In this document: positions 1-8,185 of the stretch, piece after piece | How positions within the stretch are numbered: the first letter of the stretch is position 1 | Layout: each line of letters begins with the position of its first letter | Origin: Synechococcus sp. MVIR-18-1 | GTDB lineage: Bacteria > Cyanobacteriota > Cyanobacteriia > PCC-6307 > Cyanobiaceae | Length of the DNA: 64,000 nt | NCBI RefSeq assembly: GCF_014279835.1 | Contig: NZ_CP047942.1 | Span: 992,001 to 1,056,000, forward strand | Direction of reading: 5' to 3' | Notes under the pieces: model-generated | Database searches by the model: none | What the model saw: only the letters and a program-made list of their open reading frames with translations | Told to the model about the DNA's origin: nothing | Position numbers and translations under genes: made by a program

Positions 1-112
1 GTGTTCTGCAGTGGGCATCCACGCCATAGGTGAAGTGATGGAAGGTTTGGCAGATCCGAGGTCCTTTCCAGCCCTCAAGCTCCAGCTCACCGACAAAGCT
101 CCACTCCTCCAT
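1..112 (-). CDS. Partial hypothetical protein, N-terminal end only
   Basis: An open frame on the minus strand starts at an ATG at 112 and runs off the left edge of the window. The visible 37 residues begin MEEWSFVGELELEGWK and continue through a His/Phe-rich stretch. The start lies 49 bases after the stop of the gene at 161-511 on the same strand, so the two may be co-transcribed. The frame is also open a short way upstream of this ATG without another ATG. I do not recognise a family from this fragment; a chance open frame is possible. Confidence 0.35.
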   Translation of the reverse strand, partial: MEEWSFVGELELEGWKGPRICQTFHHFTYGVDAHCRT

Positions 113-160
113 GCAGCGCCTTTTTAGTCCGCCTGTACTAACGCCGTGGAGATGCTGGGG

Positions 161-511
161 TCAAGCTGCTGTTCGCTTCCTCTCGCTTGCAAGGCGCGTT
201 CGCCTCAGCTCCAGTGCTGAATCTGAAATCGTCCTGATGATTTCCAATTCCCGCTTGCAGGCATGGCTGAATCCTTCGGCGATTTCATGTATTGGATCTG
301 ACTTCTCGTCCTCTTCGTATTTGCGGCTGATACTTGTTTGCTCTTCAAGCACCCACCAATTCCAGTATTCGTTTTGGTGCGGAGTTAGATCGTCAATCTC
401 GAAGGAGAGTTGGGCATCAAGCAGGGGGGTCACCAACAGTGCTGACTTCTCAAGCTTTTGAATTGTCTCCGGGCTGAGGAACTCGCTTGGTTCGTTCATT
501 CCTTCACCCAA
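161..511 (-). CDS. Conserved-looking hypothetical protein, 116 aa
   Basis: Soluble, acidic, mostly helical 116-aa protein with no signal peptide or membrane segment. It contains charged helices such as KYEEDEKSDPIHEIAEG and ends in a basic tail (ERKRTAA). An alternative start four codons later (MNEPSEF, ATG at 499) is equally plausible. I do not recognise the family. It probably lies in one transcript with the partial gene at 1-112. Confidence 0.65.
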   Translation of the reverse strand: MGEGMNEPSEFLSPETIQKLEKSALLVTPLLDAQLSFEIDDLTPHQNEYWNWWVLEEQTSISRKYEEDEKSDPIHEIAEGFSHACKRELEIIRTISDSALELRRTRLASERKRTAA

Positions 512-843
512 GCGGCTGAGGCAGCTGGGCTCAACCCCTTATGGCGAGGCTTGCACGATCGGGATCATCGGCAAGTCCGCACATTTTCTTAGGACTTCAG
601 ATCACCGTGCATCCGCTGCTGCCTGTTGACCAGCCAGCACTCACCGTTGGACTTCTCCTTTTATCTGGCGTAATCGGGTTGCTGCTGCCTCATCAGTGTT
701 TTTGGCTGGATTGCCCATTGCGTTGAGGCCTCTTCCCTCGAAAGGATGAGTTTTAGATCAACTGGGCAAGCCGGATGTTCGGATTAATACCACTGGTCTT
801 TGGCTGTGTAAGCGAGTATTGAGAAATTTCTGAACGCTTTTAA
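512..843. other. Intergenic stretch, no convincing gene
   Basis: A 61-codon frame at 541-726 on the plus strand is open but has low-complexity Leu/Pro composition and no sign of being a real protein. No RNA gene or repeat was recognised. The stretch must hold the promoter of the DUF3303 gene that starts at 844 and of the minus-strand gene that starts at 511. Confidence 0.5.
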
Positions 844-1143
844 ATGGCACGTTTCATGATCCAGTGGTGCGCTCCCGATCCCACCAGCGATGACTACACC
901 AAGGCGATTGTGGATTACATCAAGGGCGGCAAGCCAATGGATGAATTTGCCGGTTTTAAGTTGCTGGCGCGTCAGATCCATCCCCAAACCGGAGGAGGTG
1001 TGCTCCTAGTGGAAGCCGACAACCTTGCAGCAGTGCAGAAGCACACCTATCCCTGGACCAAAGGGCTCGGCGTCACGGCGACGATCACGCCTGGTCTCAG
1101 CGATGAGGAGTTTGTCGAGCTTGAGGAAAGAATGACCAGCTGA
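844..1143 (+). CDS. DUF3303-like small protein
   Basis: The 99-aa protein begins MARFMIQWCAP and contains the pattern of the DUF3303 family: an N-terminal beta strand, a central GFKLLARQIHPQTGGG segment, then a VEADNLAAV helix and a Thr/Ile-rich strand (GVTATITPG). These are small ferredoxin-like alpha+beta proteins common in cyanobacteria, with no established reaction. Length matches the family. The gene stands alone, facing the monooxygenase-like gene at 1225-1614. Confidence 0.8.
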   Translation: MARFMIQWCAPDPTSDDYTKAIVDYIKGGKPMDEFAGFKLLARQIHPQTGGGVLLVEADNLAAVQKHTYPWTKGLGVTATITPGLSDEEFVELEERMTS

Positions 1144-1224
1144 CAACCACACCGCGTTGGTGCAAGCAATCGACGCCCCGAATCTCGTCCCGGATTCAGT
1201 GATAGTGGAATTGATCTTGATTTT

Positions 1225-1614
1225 TTAAACCCTGCTGTAACCAAGCATGGTGGGGTAGATCTTCAGTGGAAGGCCGAAGGACTCCATCAGCTTTTTGCAC
1301 TCATCACCAACAGTGCCGTAAACCTCGATGCTGAACCCATCTCCTAATTCAGCATGTTTCTGCAAGTACTCCTGGACTGGAGGGTTGGACACGTGAGCGG
1401 CAAATGCTTGGTCATTTGCGTAGACCTCTGACCAAACAAATGCCTGTGGGTCTTCCGGATCCTGATCAAAGGTGTGATGCATCATTCCAGGCTCGGAAGC
1501 TTGAACAGCAGCGTCAGTCACACGGGCCAGCTCCAGATACCTGTCCACGCATCCCGGCTTCACATGGATCCGGGCCAACAGCATGAAGGGAGTGGTTTGA
1601 TCGAACGTCGCCAT
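1225..1614 (-). CDS. Antibiotic biosynthesis monooxygenase (ABM) fold protein, putative quinol monooxygenase
   Basis: The 129-aa protein shows the ABM dimeric alpha/beta-barrel pattern: FMLLARIHVKPGCVDRYLEL at the N terminus, then EPGMMHHTFDQDPEDPQAFVWSEVYANDQAFAAHVSNP, the hallmark Glu-Pro-Gly, Trp-Ser-Glu-Val-Tyr and Ala-His segments. Such proteins oxidise small quinols or have unknown substrates and act in the cytoplasm. The C terminus (about residues 95-129) extends past the core fold with a conserved-looking IYPTMLGYSRV ending. The gene converges with the DUF3303 gene. The substrate cannot be inferred. Confidence 0.82.
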   Translation of the reverse strand: MATFDQTTPFMLLARIHVKPGCVDRYLELARVTDAAVQASEPGMMHHTFDQDPEDPQAFVWSEVYANDQAFAAHVSNPPVQEYLQKHAELGDGFSIEVYGTVGDECKKLMESFGLPLKIYPTMLGYSRV

Positions 1615-1928
1615 TTTGAACCTTGGATTTTGGCAATCATCACAAGGCGCCCCGACGTTTCTGTTCTTTATGTAGCCAAACAGCCCGCCCTGTCAAAAAG
1701 GAAGGCTTAGGGCTCAGCGCTGAAAAATATTGTCTGGAATAGATGCAGTATCAAAATTCTCAGGCTTTGCCTCGCTCAGTAGAAGGAGACCACGCAGCTA
1801 CATCCCTCAATGACCGCAGCGGATGATTCCTGCCTCTAGATCAAGCATGGATTTCATGCCATTGAGGTGATGTCGTTTGGTTTTGGTAGGACAGTGACAC
1901 TGCCGCTCCTCCTTCTTTTTCGAGCAAT
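1615..1928. other. Intergenic stretch left of the mobile element
   Basis: No gene or RNA recognised. This is chromosomal flank; before integration it lay directly downstream of tRNA-Pro. The only structure seen is the terminator at 1929-1953. Confidence 0.5.
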
Positions 1929-1953
1929 AAAAAAGCCGCCCTGGGGAGGCGGC
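1929..1953 (-). terminator. Terminator left of attL (original tRNA-Pro terminator)
   Basis: On the minus strand a GCCGCC/GGCGGC hairpin is followed by a run of T. It sits just beyond the 44-bp tRNA-Pro fragment at 1986-2029, at nearly the same distance as a very similar hairpin is from the intact tRNA-Pro (14704-14728). It was probably the chromosomal terminator of tRNA-Pro before the element inserted. Confidence 0.7.
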
Positions 1954-1985
1954 AACTGAGCCCGTCAATGCAGACGTCTCGGGCA

Positions 1986-2029
1986 TCGGGGTGACAGGAT
2001 TCGAACCTGCGACATCCTGCTCCCAAAGC
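1986..2029 (-). repeat. attL: 44-bp fragment of tRNA-Pro 3' part
   Basis: Identical to 14763-14806. It covers the anticodon loop, T arm, 3' acceptor strand and discriminator base of tRNA-Pro, but the next bases (from 2030) do not continue as a tRNA. It is therefore the displaced 3' half of the original chromosomal tRNA gene and marks the left end of the element. The crossover site lies somewhere inside the identical 44 bp. Confidence 0.93.
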
Positions 2030-2133
2030 GGTTGCTCACCCTAGTAGGCAAGGGCTTTTGAAATATAGATCTCAGTCATAGACAGCATTCAGTGTTGCCT
2101 TCTGTCATCTGGTGTTATCTGCTGCTTGACGTT

Positions 2134-2153
2134 TTGCACACATCTTGCACACA
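2134..2153 (+). repeat. Tandem TTGCACACA repeat, left end of element
   Basis: Two copies of TTGCACACA (2134-2142 and 2145-2153) are spaced 11 bp start to start, one helical turn. An equally spaced pair lies near the right end (14669-14688). They are candidate arm-type binding sites for the integrase or its excisionase. The second copy overlaps the first possible TTG start of the integrase, so binding could also repress int. Confidence 0.7.
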
Positions 2154-3329
2154 ATTGGAGAGCAGGATGTCGCTAAGCAGTTGCCACGCATCAGTCAAAT
2201 TGAGCCTTGGGTGAAGCCCTTTAGGGACCAGATAAAGGTGTCTTGTGGTCCTGGTTGGAAGGTCCTGAATAGTCGTGGAACGATGCGACTTCAGGTCGTT
2301 GATGTGGGGTCAGTGATGCTCCCTTACGAGTGGACGCTGAAAGGATCAACGCAAGCCTTGCCTCGTATTCAGCAGATCTTTAAGCGTTGGGATGGTGGGC
2401 GCATCACCCTTACTGCTGCATCGCAAGTCGCCAACACAAGCAGTTCACATCAGAAACTCGATTTCACTCAGTTAGTTGATGCTTTTCAGAAGTTCGTTCC
2501 TTATGCAGGCGAGAAAACGTGGAAAGAGAATTACGTGCCTGTTCTCCGCAACTGCCGCGAGCAATTCAAAGACCGACCCCCAGTGGACGGTGAAGCTCTT
2601 TGTATGGCAGCACTGGCGCAATGGGAACAGGGCACAAGGATGCGACAAATCAGCCGCAGAGTCCTTTCCAAGTTCTTGGATTGGGCGGTGCAAAGGGGTC
2701 ACCTAAAACCCATTTACAGCCCACCTGCTCGTTTGCCTGAAACGTTGAAGCCAAAGCGGGTTGGGTTCCCACTCAGCGATGCACAAATCCTTTCCTTGAT
2801 TGAATCAATCCCTGACCCTCGCTGGCAGTTTGCTATTCAATTGCTTGCGGTTTTTGGGTTGCGTCCTGAAGAGTTGCGTTGGTTGCGAATCAAGGATGGT
2901 GCTCTTTGGTGCATCTATGAAAAATCAATGGGTGGCATCAAAGGTCAGAAAACAGAACCGCGTCGCTTGCATCCGTTGTTTGTCCGTGATGTTGACGGCA
3001 CGGCTGTTGATTGGAAGCTTCAGGCTCGTCTTCAAATCGGTGAAGAATTGCCTCCCCTAAGAACTGAAGGAAAAGGTGCTCAAGCTGTCACCTCATATCT
3101 GCGAAGACGTAAAACCTGGATGGCAATGATTGAGGAGGCAGACCATGCAGGTGAACAGCTCACGACTTATTCATTCAGGCATCGCTACGCCAAAGAAAGC
3201 CATACCAAGAACCTTCCTGTCGCCAACATCGCTGAGGCAATGGGACACACGATGGAAGTCCATCTCAAGAACTACGGCAGGTTCAAACCATCAGGAACAG
3301 GAAACCTTTATGCAGAGGTGAACGTTTAG
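2145..3329 (+). CDS. int: Tyrosine-type site-specific recombinase (integrase)
   Basis: Integrates and excises the element by recombination between attP and the tRNA-Pro attB. Up to 394 aa, the usual size of a phage-type tyrosine integrase. An N-terminal arm/core-binding region (about 1-205) precedes the catalytic domain. Visible catalytic residues are Arg240 in FGLRPEELRW, Arg335 in the TYSFRHRYA box, His358 in AEAMGHTM and the nucleophile Tyr367 in LKNYGRF. The first His of the usual HxxR motif is replaced by Tyr332. The first possible start is TTG at 2145, inside a TTGCACACA repeat; a later in-frame TTG (about codon 13) may be the real start. It lies 115 bp inside attL and reads into the element. 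Confidence 0.92.
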   Translation: MHTIGEQDVAKQLPRISQIEPWVKPFRDQIKVSCGPGWKVLNSRGTMRLQVVDVGSVMLPYEWTLKGSTQALPRIQQIFKRWDGGRITLTAASQVANTSSSHQKLDFTQLVDAFQKFVPYAGEKTWKENYVPVLRNCREQFKDRPPVDGEALCMAALAQWEQGTRMRQISRRVLSKFLDWAVQRGHLKPIYSPPARLPETLKPKRVGFPLSDAQILSLIESIPDPRWQFAIQLLAVFGLRPEELRWLRIKDGALWCIYEKSMGGIKGQKTEPRRLHPLFVRDVDGTAVDWKLQARLQIGEELPPLRTEGKGAQAVTSYLRRRKTWMAMIEEADHAGEQLTTYSFRHRYAKESHTKNLPVANIAEAMGHTMEVHLKNYGRFKPSGTGNLYAEVNV

Positions 3330-3438
3330 CGAGGAATGGAATGAATAATTTCTAGAAAACCCTTCTCACGGCAGCTCTTGCATGGGCATGCATCGTCATC
3401 CCAAACATCGCTTGGTAAGACTTAGGCAGGAGTCTCCT

Positions 3439-3870
3439 ATGGGGTCTGTCCTATGTCCTGCCGCCAGCTTTTGTTGGTCCACCTGTCCTACTAGTTGCTG
3501 CTTTCTGGGTGGCTCTGTTTGCTTGGGCGATATGGCGGCTTTGGAAGACGAACGGCTAAAAGAACAGTCTCAACCCAATGGGGAATCTCGCCAAACTTCT
3601 CTGATGTGGCAGCAGCAGCCTGATTACGCCAGATACAAAGAGAAGTCCAACGGTGAAGGCTGGCTGGTCAACAGACAGGAAGGGATGCTCCTTCAGATCA
3701 AGCCCGATACACCAACGCAACATGCTCAGTTCGTTTTGGTGAGCTATTACCGCTTGTCAGCTCGCATTGGGAAACCCATCAGGCAGCAAAGGATGCTCAG
3801 GCATCTAGGCATCGAGATGTGGATCAACTTGCAGAAGATCGGTTGGCAACGCTGCACGCCGCCCAATTGA
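3439..3870 (+). CDS. Hypothetical protein of the mobile element
   Basis: An open frame between the integrase and the outer-membrane protein array. The C-terminal 110 residues (from MAALEDERLKEQ, ATG at 3532) look like a soluble basic protein with segments WLVNRQEGMLLQIKPDTP and RMLRHLGIEMWINLQKIGW. The N-terminal part from ATG 3439 is Cys/Ser-rich and less protein-like, but that ATG has a good AGGAG ribosome site six bases upstream. The same DNA read one base over encodes a membrane-like peptide, so a frameshift or sequence change here is possible. No family recognised. Confidence 0.45.
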   Translation: MGSVLCPAASFCWSTCPTSCCFLGGSVCLGDMAALEDERLKEQSQPNGESRQTSLMWQQQPDYARYKEKSNGEGWLVNRQEGMLLQIKPDTPTQHAQFVLVSYYRLSARIGKPIRQQRMLRHLGIEMWINLQKIGWQRCTPPN

Positions 3871-3882
3871 CTTCTTGCAAAG

Positions 3883-3952
3883 CTGAAACTGCCTACTGCA
3901 ACGGGCATCTGCCATCAAAGCAAGTCATTCTGCGCTCAATAGATCCTTATCA
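3883..3952 (+). repeat. Leader repeat of the barrel cassettes (copy 1)
   Basis: Conserved 5' leader directly upstream of the first barrel gene. It shares the ACTGCCTACTGCA motif and the CTCAATAGATCCT segment before the ATG with the leaders at 8113-8185 and 6734-6799. In most copies the motif forms an imperfect CTGCC/GGGCAG hairpin. Confidence 0.7.
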
Positions 3953-5053
3953 ATGCAGAGTTCCTTGCGGCTGTCGTTATCGCTGAGTGGTGTTGCTGCA
4001 CTGGCACTCTCTAACGGCGCTGTGTTGTCTGCTGCTGCTCAAGACGTTGGCGGCGCAGAAGACCTCGGGGTGATGGAGATCAACCTCAAGGATGCAGTCA
4101 AGTTCAACTGGGGTTTTCAAGGCGCACTACAAGGAGCAGGCACGCCAAATCAAACAGGTATTGGTGGGTTCCTTCCGATAGCTGTAGGCGAGAACAGTGT
4201 GTTCTTTGCTGATGTTCTGCTCAATGCGAACTTTGCTGATTACGGCGGTAATAGCAGCATCGTCAATACAGAAGTTGCTGGTACAACAATCAGCACCTCG
4301 TCAAGGCTTGGGTATCGCTGGCTGAATAGTGACCGCAGCTGGATGTATGGCGTGAACGGCGGCTATGACAGCAGGCCGATGAATACAGGCAATGCTGAAA
4401 CAGGTGTCACGCTCTACGACAAGGAAAGTGCTTTCTTTCAGCAGATCGCAGCAGGTTTAGAAGCAGTCTCTGATACCTGGAACTTCAATGCTTATGCCTT
4501 GATCCCAGTTGGTGATACAGAGCAGCGCCTCAATGCGCGTTATTTCGGTGGGGCACTTGATACCTATGGCCTTGATGTTGGTTATTTCATCACACCAGAT
4601 CTCAATGCCTCAATTGGTTACTACTACCAAAGCGGTGATCTAGGAACAGCAGATGGTTCAGGCGTTCAGGTCGAGCTGGATTATCAGATCGCCTATGGAT
4701 TAACTGCTGGTATCAATGTTTCCTATGACGAAGCTTTTGAAACCAGAGTTTCAGGCAACATTGAGTATCGCTTTGGTAGCAATAGTTCAGCTGCAGAAAC
4801 CAAGAAAAAAGCATGGCAAAAGCCAACCATTCAAGCCTTATCTGAAAGCGTTAAAAACAGGAATGTTCGCGTTCATGATGCAACAGATCCACAGAATAGC
4901 TGCAAGATATTTAATCCGCTCGACGGCCGTCCTGTCGCAACATTTTTCGGGAGCCAATACAAGGCAACACTCACGGCGGGCACGGCGGGAAAGAGGCGTA
5001 GGTGGCACTGTAACCCAGGTAACCCAGGCAATGGCGGCTGGGAACCCGCTTGA
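3953..5053 (+). CDS. Inverse-autotransporter-like outer-membrane barrel protein, copy A
   Basis: 366 aa. A signal peptide (about 1-32, LSAAAQ) is followed by a beta-barrel (about 45-275) with the intimin/invasin-type pattern: ANFADYG, SSRLGYRWLNSDRSWMYGVNGGYD, FFQQIAAGLEAVSDTWNF, LDTYGLDVGYFITPDLNASIG and EAFETRVSGNIEYRFG. It should insert in the outer membrane and present its C terminus outside. A conserved linker (QKPTIQALSESVKNRNVRVHD) leads to a short tip of about 55 residues with two Cys and a CNPGNPGNGGWEP ending. It is the first of five tandem paralogs; barrels of A, C and D are nearly identical while the tips differ. Its own leader and terminator suggest a single-gene transcript. Family by motif pattern only; a porin of another family is the alternative. 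Confidence 0.85.
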   Translation: MQSSLRLSLSLSGVAALALSNGAVLSAAAQDVGGAEDLGVMEINLKDAVKFNWGFQGALQGAGTPNQTGIGGFLPIAVGENSVFFADVLLNANFADYGGNSSIVNTEVAGTTISTSSRLGYRWLNSDRSWMYGVNGGYDSRPMNTGNAETGVTLYDKESAFFQQIAAGLEAVSDTWNFNAYALIPVGDTEQRLNARYFGGALDTYGLDVGYFITPDLNASIGYYYQSGDLGTADGSGVQVELDYQIAYGLTAGINVSYDEAFETRVSGNIEYRFGSNSSAAETKKKAWQKPTIQALSESVKNRNVRVHDATDPQNSCKIFNPLDGRPVATFFGSQYKATLTAGTAGKRRRWHCNPGNPGNGGWEPA

Positions 5054-5096
5054 GTACAAGCCCATCTAGGATCTAATATCTCATCAAAACTCGCTT

Positions 5097-5309
5097 AAAA
5101 GCAGCTAATTGATGGTTCAATACCTGGCACGATTTAGCAGAAATTAGATAAAACGAGATCGCTAAAATAAGGGTGTCAGCTAGGGACATTGCAGCCCGCC
5201 ACGAGCGGGTTTTTTATTGTCTAAATACTTATCGCAAAGCTGTAACTGCCTACTGCAGCGGGCAGCAGCAACACAAGCAGTGCACCCTTAGTTCATCTCA
5301 CAAAACCCC
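5097..5309 (+). repeat. Intergenic cassette repeat between copies A and B
   Basis: Holds the conserved 3' block (GCTAATTGATGGTTCAATAC, then TTAGATAAAACGAGATCGC and GGTGTCAGCTAGGGACATTG), the CCCGC/GCGGG terminator, and the next leader with ACTGCCTACTGCAGCGGGCA. Very similar blocks follow copies C and D, and partly matching ones follow B and E. Confidence 0.75.
5195..5216 (+). terminator. Rho-independent terminator after copy A
   Basis: CCCGC-CACGA-GCGGG hairpin followed by six T. The same hairpin occurs after each of the five barrel genes. Confidence 0.85.
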
Positions 5310-6410
5310 ATGCTGCGTCGTCTTTCCCTAGGGCTTTTGGCTTCTGCCATCTCTATTGCTGCTCTTCCTGCCATTGCTCAAGAGGACGGAAGTGCTGATG
5401 ACCTCGGGGTGATGAGCATCAGCCTTAAGGATGTCGTCAAGCCAACCCTTGGTTTTCAAGGGGCACTGCAAGGAGCAGGCACGCCGAATCAAGCAGGTAT
5501 TGGTGGGTTCTTGCCTCTCTCTGTTGGCGACAACAGCGTCTGGTTTCTTGATGTCCTCGCTAACGCCAACTTTGCTGACCGAGCTGGCGAGAGCAGCATC
5601 ATCAACACCGATGTTGCAGGAACAACAATCAGCACCTCATCAAGACTTGGTTATCGCTGGCTTAATAGCGACCGCAGCTGGATGTTCGGGCTGAATGGCG
5701 GTTATGACAGCCGCCCGATGAATTCAGGGTCGACAGATACAGGGATTGACGTCAGCGGCAAAGAAAAGTCAGTCTTTTTTCAGCAAGTTGCTGTAAATGC
5801 AGAGGCAGTTAGTAATAGCTTTAATTTTAATGCCTATGCCCTAGTCCCTGTTGGTGATACTCAACAACGATTGAATCCCTATTACGAATCAGGGGCACTT
5901 GATAAGTATGGAATCGATGTTGGCTACTTCATTACTCCTGACCTCAATGCATCAGTTGGATATTATTATCAGGCAGGCGATGCACCCTGCGACCAAGCTG
6001 GAGGCAAGAATCCTGATGGGTCTGGCATCCTTGGGAAATTAGGCTATGAAATTACAGACGGATTAACCTTAGGCGGGTCGATTTCCTACGACAATGCATA
6101 CCAAACCCGTGTTTTAGGTACAATAAGTTATCGCTTTTTTACAGAAAATCAAAGCAAAGCTGAGAAGGAAAAGTCCTCTAATATCCCAGTCATCAAATCT
6201 TTAACGCAAACACCATCAAATCGGAATATTTTTGTTCACGATTCTGGCTCCGGGTGCACACCTTCCGCAGATTCGCCATATCCTAACGGGTGCTTCCGTA
6301 GTCCGAACGGGATTGACGCTTGTAGGTGTAGACTTTATAGTGAATGCTGTACAAAGCAATGCACACCGTACGATAACGATCCAAATAAGCCCGGCGTGTG
6401 TACTGGTTAG
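5310..6410 (+). CDS. Inverse-autotransporter-like barrel protein, copy B, with cysteine-rich tip
   Basis: 366 aa. Signal peptide MLRRLSLGLLASAIS...AIAQ (about 1-23) and a barrel homologous to copy A (SSRLGYRWLNSDRSWMFGLN, LDKYGIDVGYFITPDLNASVG). It forms a second subtype with copy E, sharing their signal peptide and the SISLKDVVKP segment. After the linker (PSNRNIFVHD) the tip of about 53 residues has eight Cys, arranged C-x11-C-x9-C-x-C-x5-CC-x3-C-x11-C, containing CRCRLYSECCTKQC. The CC pair with flanking Cys fits an inhibitor-cystine-knot-like disulphide pattern, consistent with exposure outside the cell. Function unknown; a binding or effector role for the tip is inference. Confidence 0.85.
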   Translation: MLRRLSLGLLASAISIAALPAIAQEDGSADDLGVMSISLKDVVKPTLGFQGALQGAGTPNQAGIGGFLPLSVGDNSVWFLDVLANANFADRAGESSIINTDVAGTTISTSSRLGYRWLNSDRSWMFGLNGGYDSRPMNSGSTDTGIDVSGKEKSVFFQQVAVNAEAVSNSFNFNAYALVPVGDTQQRLNPYYESGALDKYGIDVGYFITPDLNASVGYYYQAGDAPCDQAGGKNPDGSGILGKLGYEITDGLTLGGSISYDNAYQTRVLGTISYRFFTENQSKAEKEKSSNIPVIKSLTQTPSNRNIFVHDSGSGCTPSADSPYPNGCFRSPNGIDACRCRLYSECCTKQCTPYDNDPNKPGVCTG

Positions 6411-6580
6411 TGATCAACTGATTTTACCATTAGTGTTTATATCTGTAGGATAGATTCAGTCTCAGCATGCCAATGCATACTCCACCCATAAGGACATATA
6501 GACCTGGTCAGTTGCGCCCCCAAATCTAATCCTAAAGCCCCTGCATTGACAGGAGTTTTTTATTGCTTCAATTACCCCAA

Positions 6581-6799
6581 AAGCCTACAAATCAGTTTGC
6601 AATATCTGGCACTATTGAGCAGAAATTAGATAAAACGAGATCGCTAAAATAAGTGTGTCAGCTAGGGACATTGCACCCAGCAGCCCGCCACGAGCGGGGT
6701 TTTTTATTGTCTAAATACTTATCGCAAAGCTGTAACTGCCTACTGCAGCGGGCAGCAGCGATCAAAGCGAAGCATTGTGCGCCCAATAGATCCTTCTCA
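6581..6799 (+). repeat. Intergenic cassette repeat between copies B and C
   Basis: Same order as at 5097-5309, with a diverged first part and conserved TTAGATAAAACGAGATCGC, terminator and leader. An extra CACCCAG is inserted just before the hairpin. The leader ends in CCAATAGATCCTTCTCA before the ATG of copy C. Confidence 0.75.
6684..6706 (+). terminator. Rho-independent terminator after copy B
   Basis: CCCGC-CACGA-GCGGG hairpin followed by a T run. Confidence 0.85.
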
Positions 6800-7930
6800 A
6801 TGCAGCATTCCTTGCGCCTGTCCTTATCGCTGAGCGGTGTTGCAGCACTGGCACTCTCCAATGGGGCTGTGTTGTCTGCTGCTGCTCAAGACGTTGGCAG
6901 CGCAGATGATCTCGGGGTGATGGAGATCAACCTCAAGGATGCAGTCAAGTTCAACTGGGGATTTCAAGGGGCACTACAAGGAGCAGGAACACCAAACCAA
7001 GCAGGCATCGGCGGGTTCCTTCCAATCGCTGTTGGCGAGAACAGTGTGTTCTTTGCTGATGTACTGCTCAACGCCAACTTTGCTGATTACGGCGGCAAGA
7101 GCAGCATCGTTAATACAGAGGTTGCTGGAACAACGATCAGCACCTCATCAAGGCTTGGGTATCGCTGGCTGAATAGCGACCGCAGCTGGATGTATGGCGT
7201 TAACGGCGGCTATGACAGCCGCCCGATGAATACAGGCAATGCTGAAACAGGTGTCACGCTCTACGACAAGGAAAGTGCTTTTTTCCAGCAGATTGCAGCA
7301 GGTTTAGAAGCAGTATCAGATAGCTGGAACTTCAATGCTTATGCCTTAGTTCCTGTTGGTGATACAGAGCAGCGCCTCAATGCGCGTTATTTCGGTGGGG
7401 CGCTTGATACCTATGGCCTTGATGTTGGTTATTTCATCACCCCAGATCTCAATGCCTCTGTTGGTTACTACTACCAAAGCGGTGATCTAGGAACAGCAGA
7501 TGGTTCTGGCGTGCAGGTAGAGCTGGATTATCAGATCGCTGATGGTTTAACTGCTGGCATCAATGTTTCCTATGACGAAGCGTTTGAAACCAGAGTGTCA
7601 GGCAACATTGAGTATCGCTTTGGTAGCAATAGTTCAGCTGCAGAAACGAAGAAAAAAGCATGGCAAAAACCAACAATTCAATCCTTATCTGAAAGCGTTA
7701 AAAACAGGAATGTTCGCGTTCATGATGCAACAGATCCAGATGGGACGTGCAAAATATATATCACGCAGGATTATAATTTTGGAGCGATTTATAAGGGGAG
7801 CCAAAGCCAAGAAATATCAATTACGTTCTACAGAACCAAAGCCATCCCAGTCCGGCCAGGGGCGTCCGGCATTGTAGCCCACTGCAACCCAGGCAACCCA
7901 AAAGTTGGCGGCTGGGAACCCCCTAAATAG
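6800..7930 (+). CDS. Inverse-autotransporter-like outer-membrane barrel protein, copy C
   Basis: 376 aa from ATG 6800 (MQHSLRLSLSLSG). The frame is open further upstream, but the signal peptide and leader match copies A and D, which sets the start. The barrel (about 45-275) and linker are nearly identical to copy A. The tip (about 311-376) is different: it keeps one Cys soon after VHDATDP, then a strand-rich segment (SQEISITFYRTKAIPVRP), and ends HCNPGNPKVGGWEPPK like copy A. The break between near-identity and divergence is sharp, just after the VHD motif. Confidence 0.87.
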   Translation: MQHSLRLSLSLSGVAALALSNGAVLSAAAQDVGSADDLGVMEINLKDAVKFNWGFQGALQGAGTPNQAGIGGFLPIAVGENSVFFADVLLNANFADYGGKSSIVNTEVAGTTISTSSRLGYRWLNSDRSWMYGVNGGYDSRPMNTGNAETGVTLYDKESAFFQQIAAGLEAVSDSWNFNAYALVPVGDTEQRLNARYFGGALDTYGLDVGYFITPDLNASVGYYYQSGDLGTADGSGVQVELDYQIADGLTAGINVSYDEAFETRVSGNIEYRFGSNSSAAETKKKAWQKPTIQSLSESVKNRNVRVHDATDPDGTCKIYITQDYNFGAIYKGSQSQEISITFYRTKAIPVRPGASGIVAHCNPGNPKVGGWEPPK

Positions 7931-7971
7931 TACTGACCCATCTAGGATTTAGCATCTCATCAAAACTCTCA

Positions 7972-8185
7972 TAAAAGCGGCTAATTGATGGTTCAATACC
8001 TGGCACGATTGAGCTGAAATTAGATAAAACGAGATCGCTAAAATAAGGGTGTCAGCTAGGGACATTGCAGCCCGCCACGAGCGGGTTTTTTATTGCCTGT
8101 TGAATAGCAGCAGAGCTGAAACTGCCTACTGCAGCTCTCATCTGCCATCAAAGCAAGGCATTCTGCGCTCAATAGATCCTTATCA
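7972..8185 (+). repeat. Intergenic cassette repeat between copies C and D
   Basis: Conserved 3' block from GCGGCTAATTGATGGTTCAA through the terminator, then the leader with AACTGCCTACTGCAGC and CTCAATAGATCCTTATCA before the next ATG. The block after C is almost identical to the one after D. Confidence 0.75.
8071..8091 (+). terminator. Rho-independent terminator after copy C
   Basis: CCCGC-CACGA-GCGGG hairpin followed by six T. Confidence 0.85.

Noticed and set aside
541-726. 61-codon frame
   Set aside because: Low-complexity composition, no ribosome site, no family resemblance.
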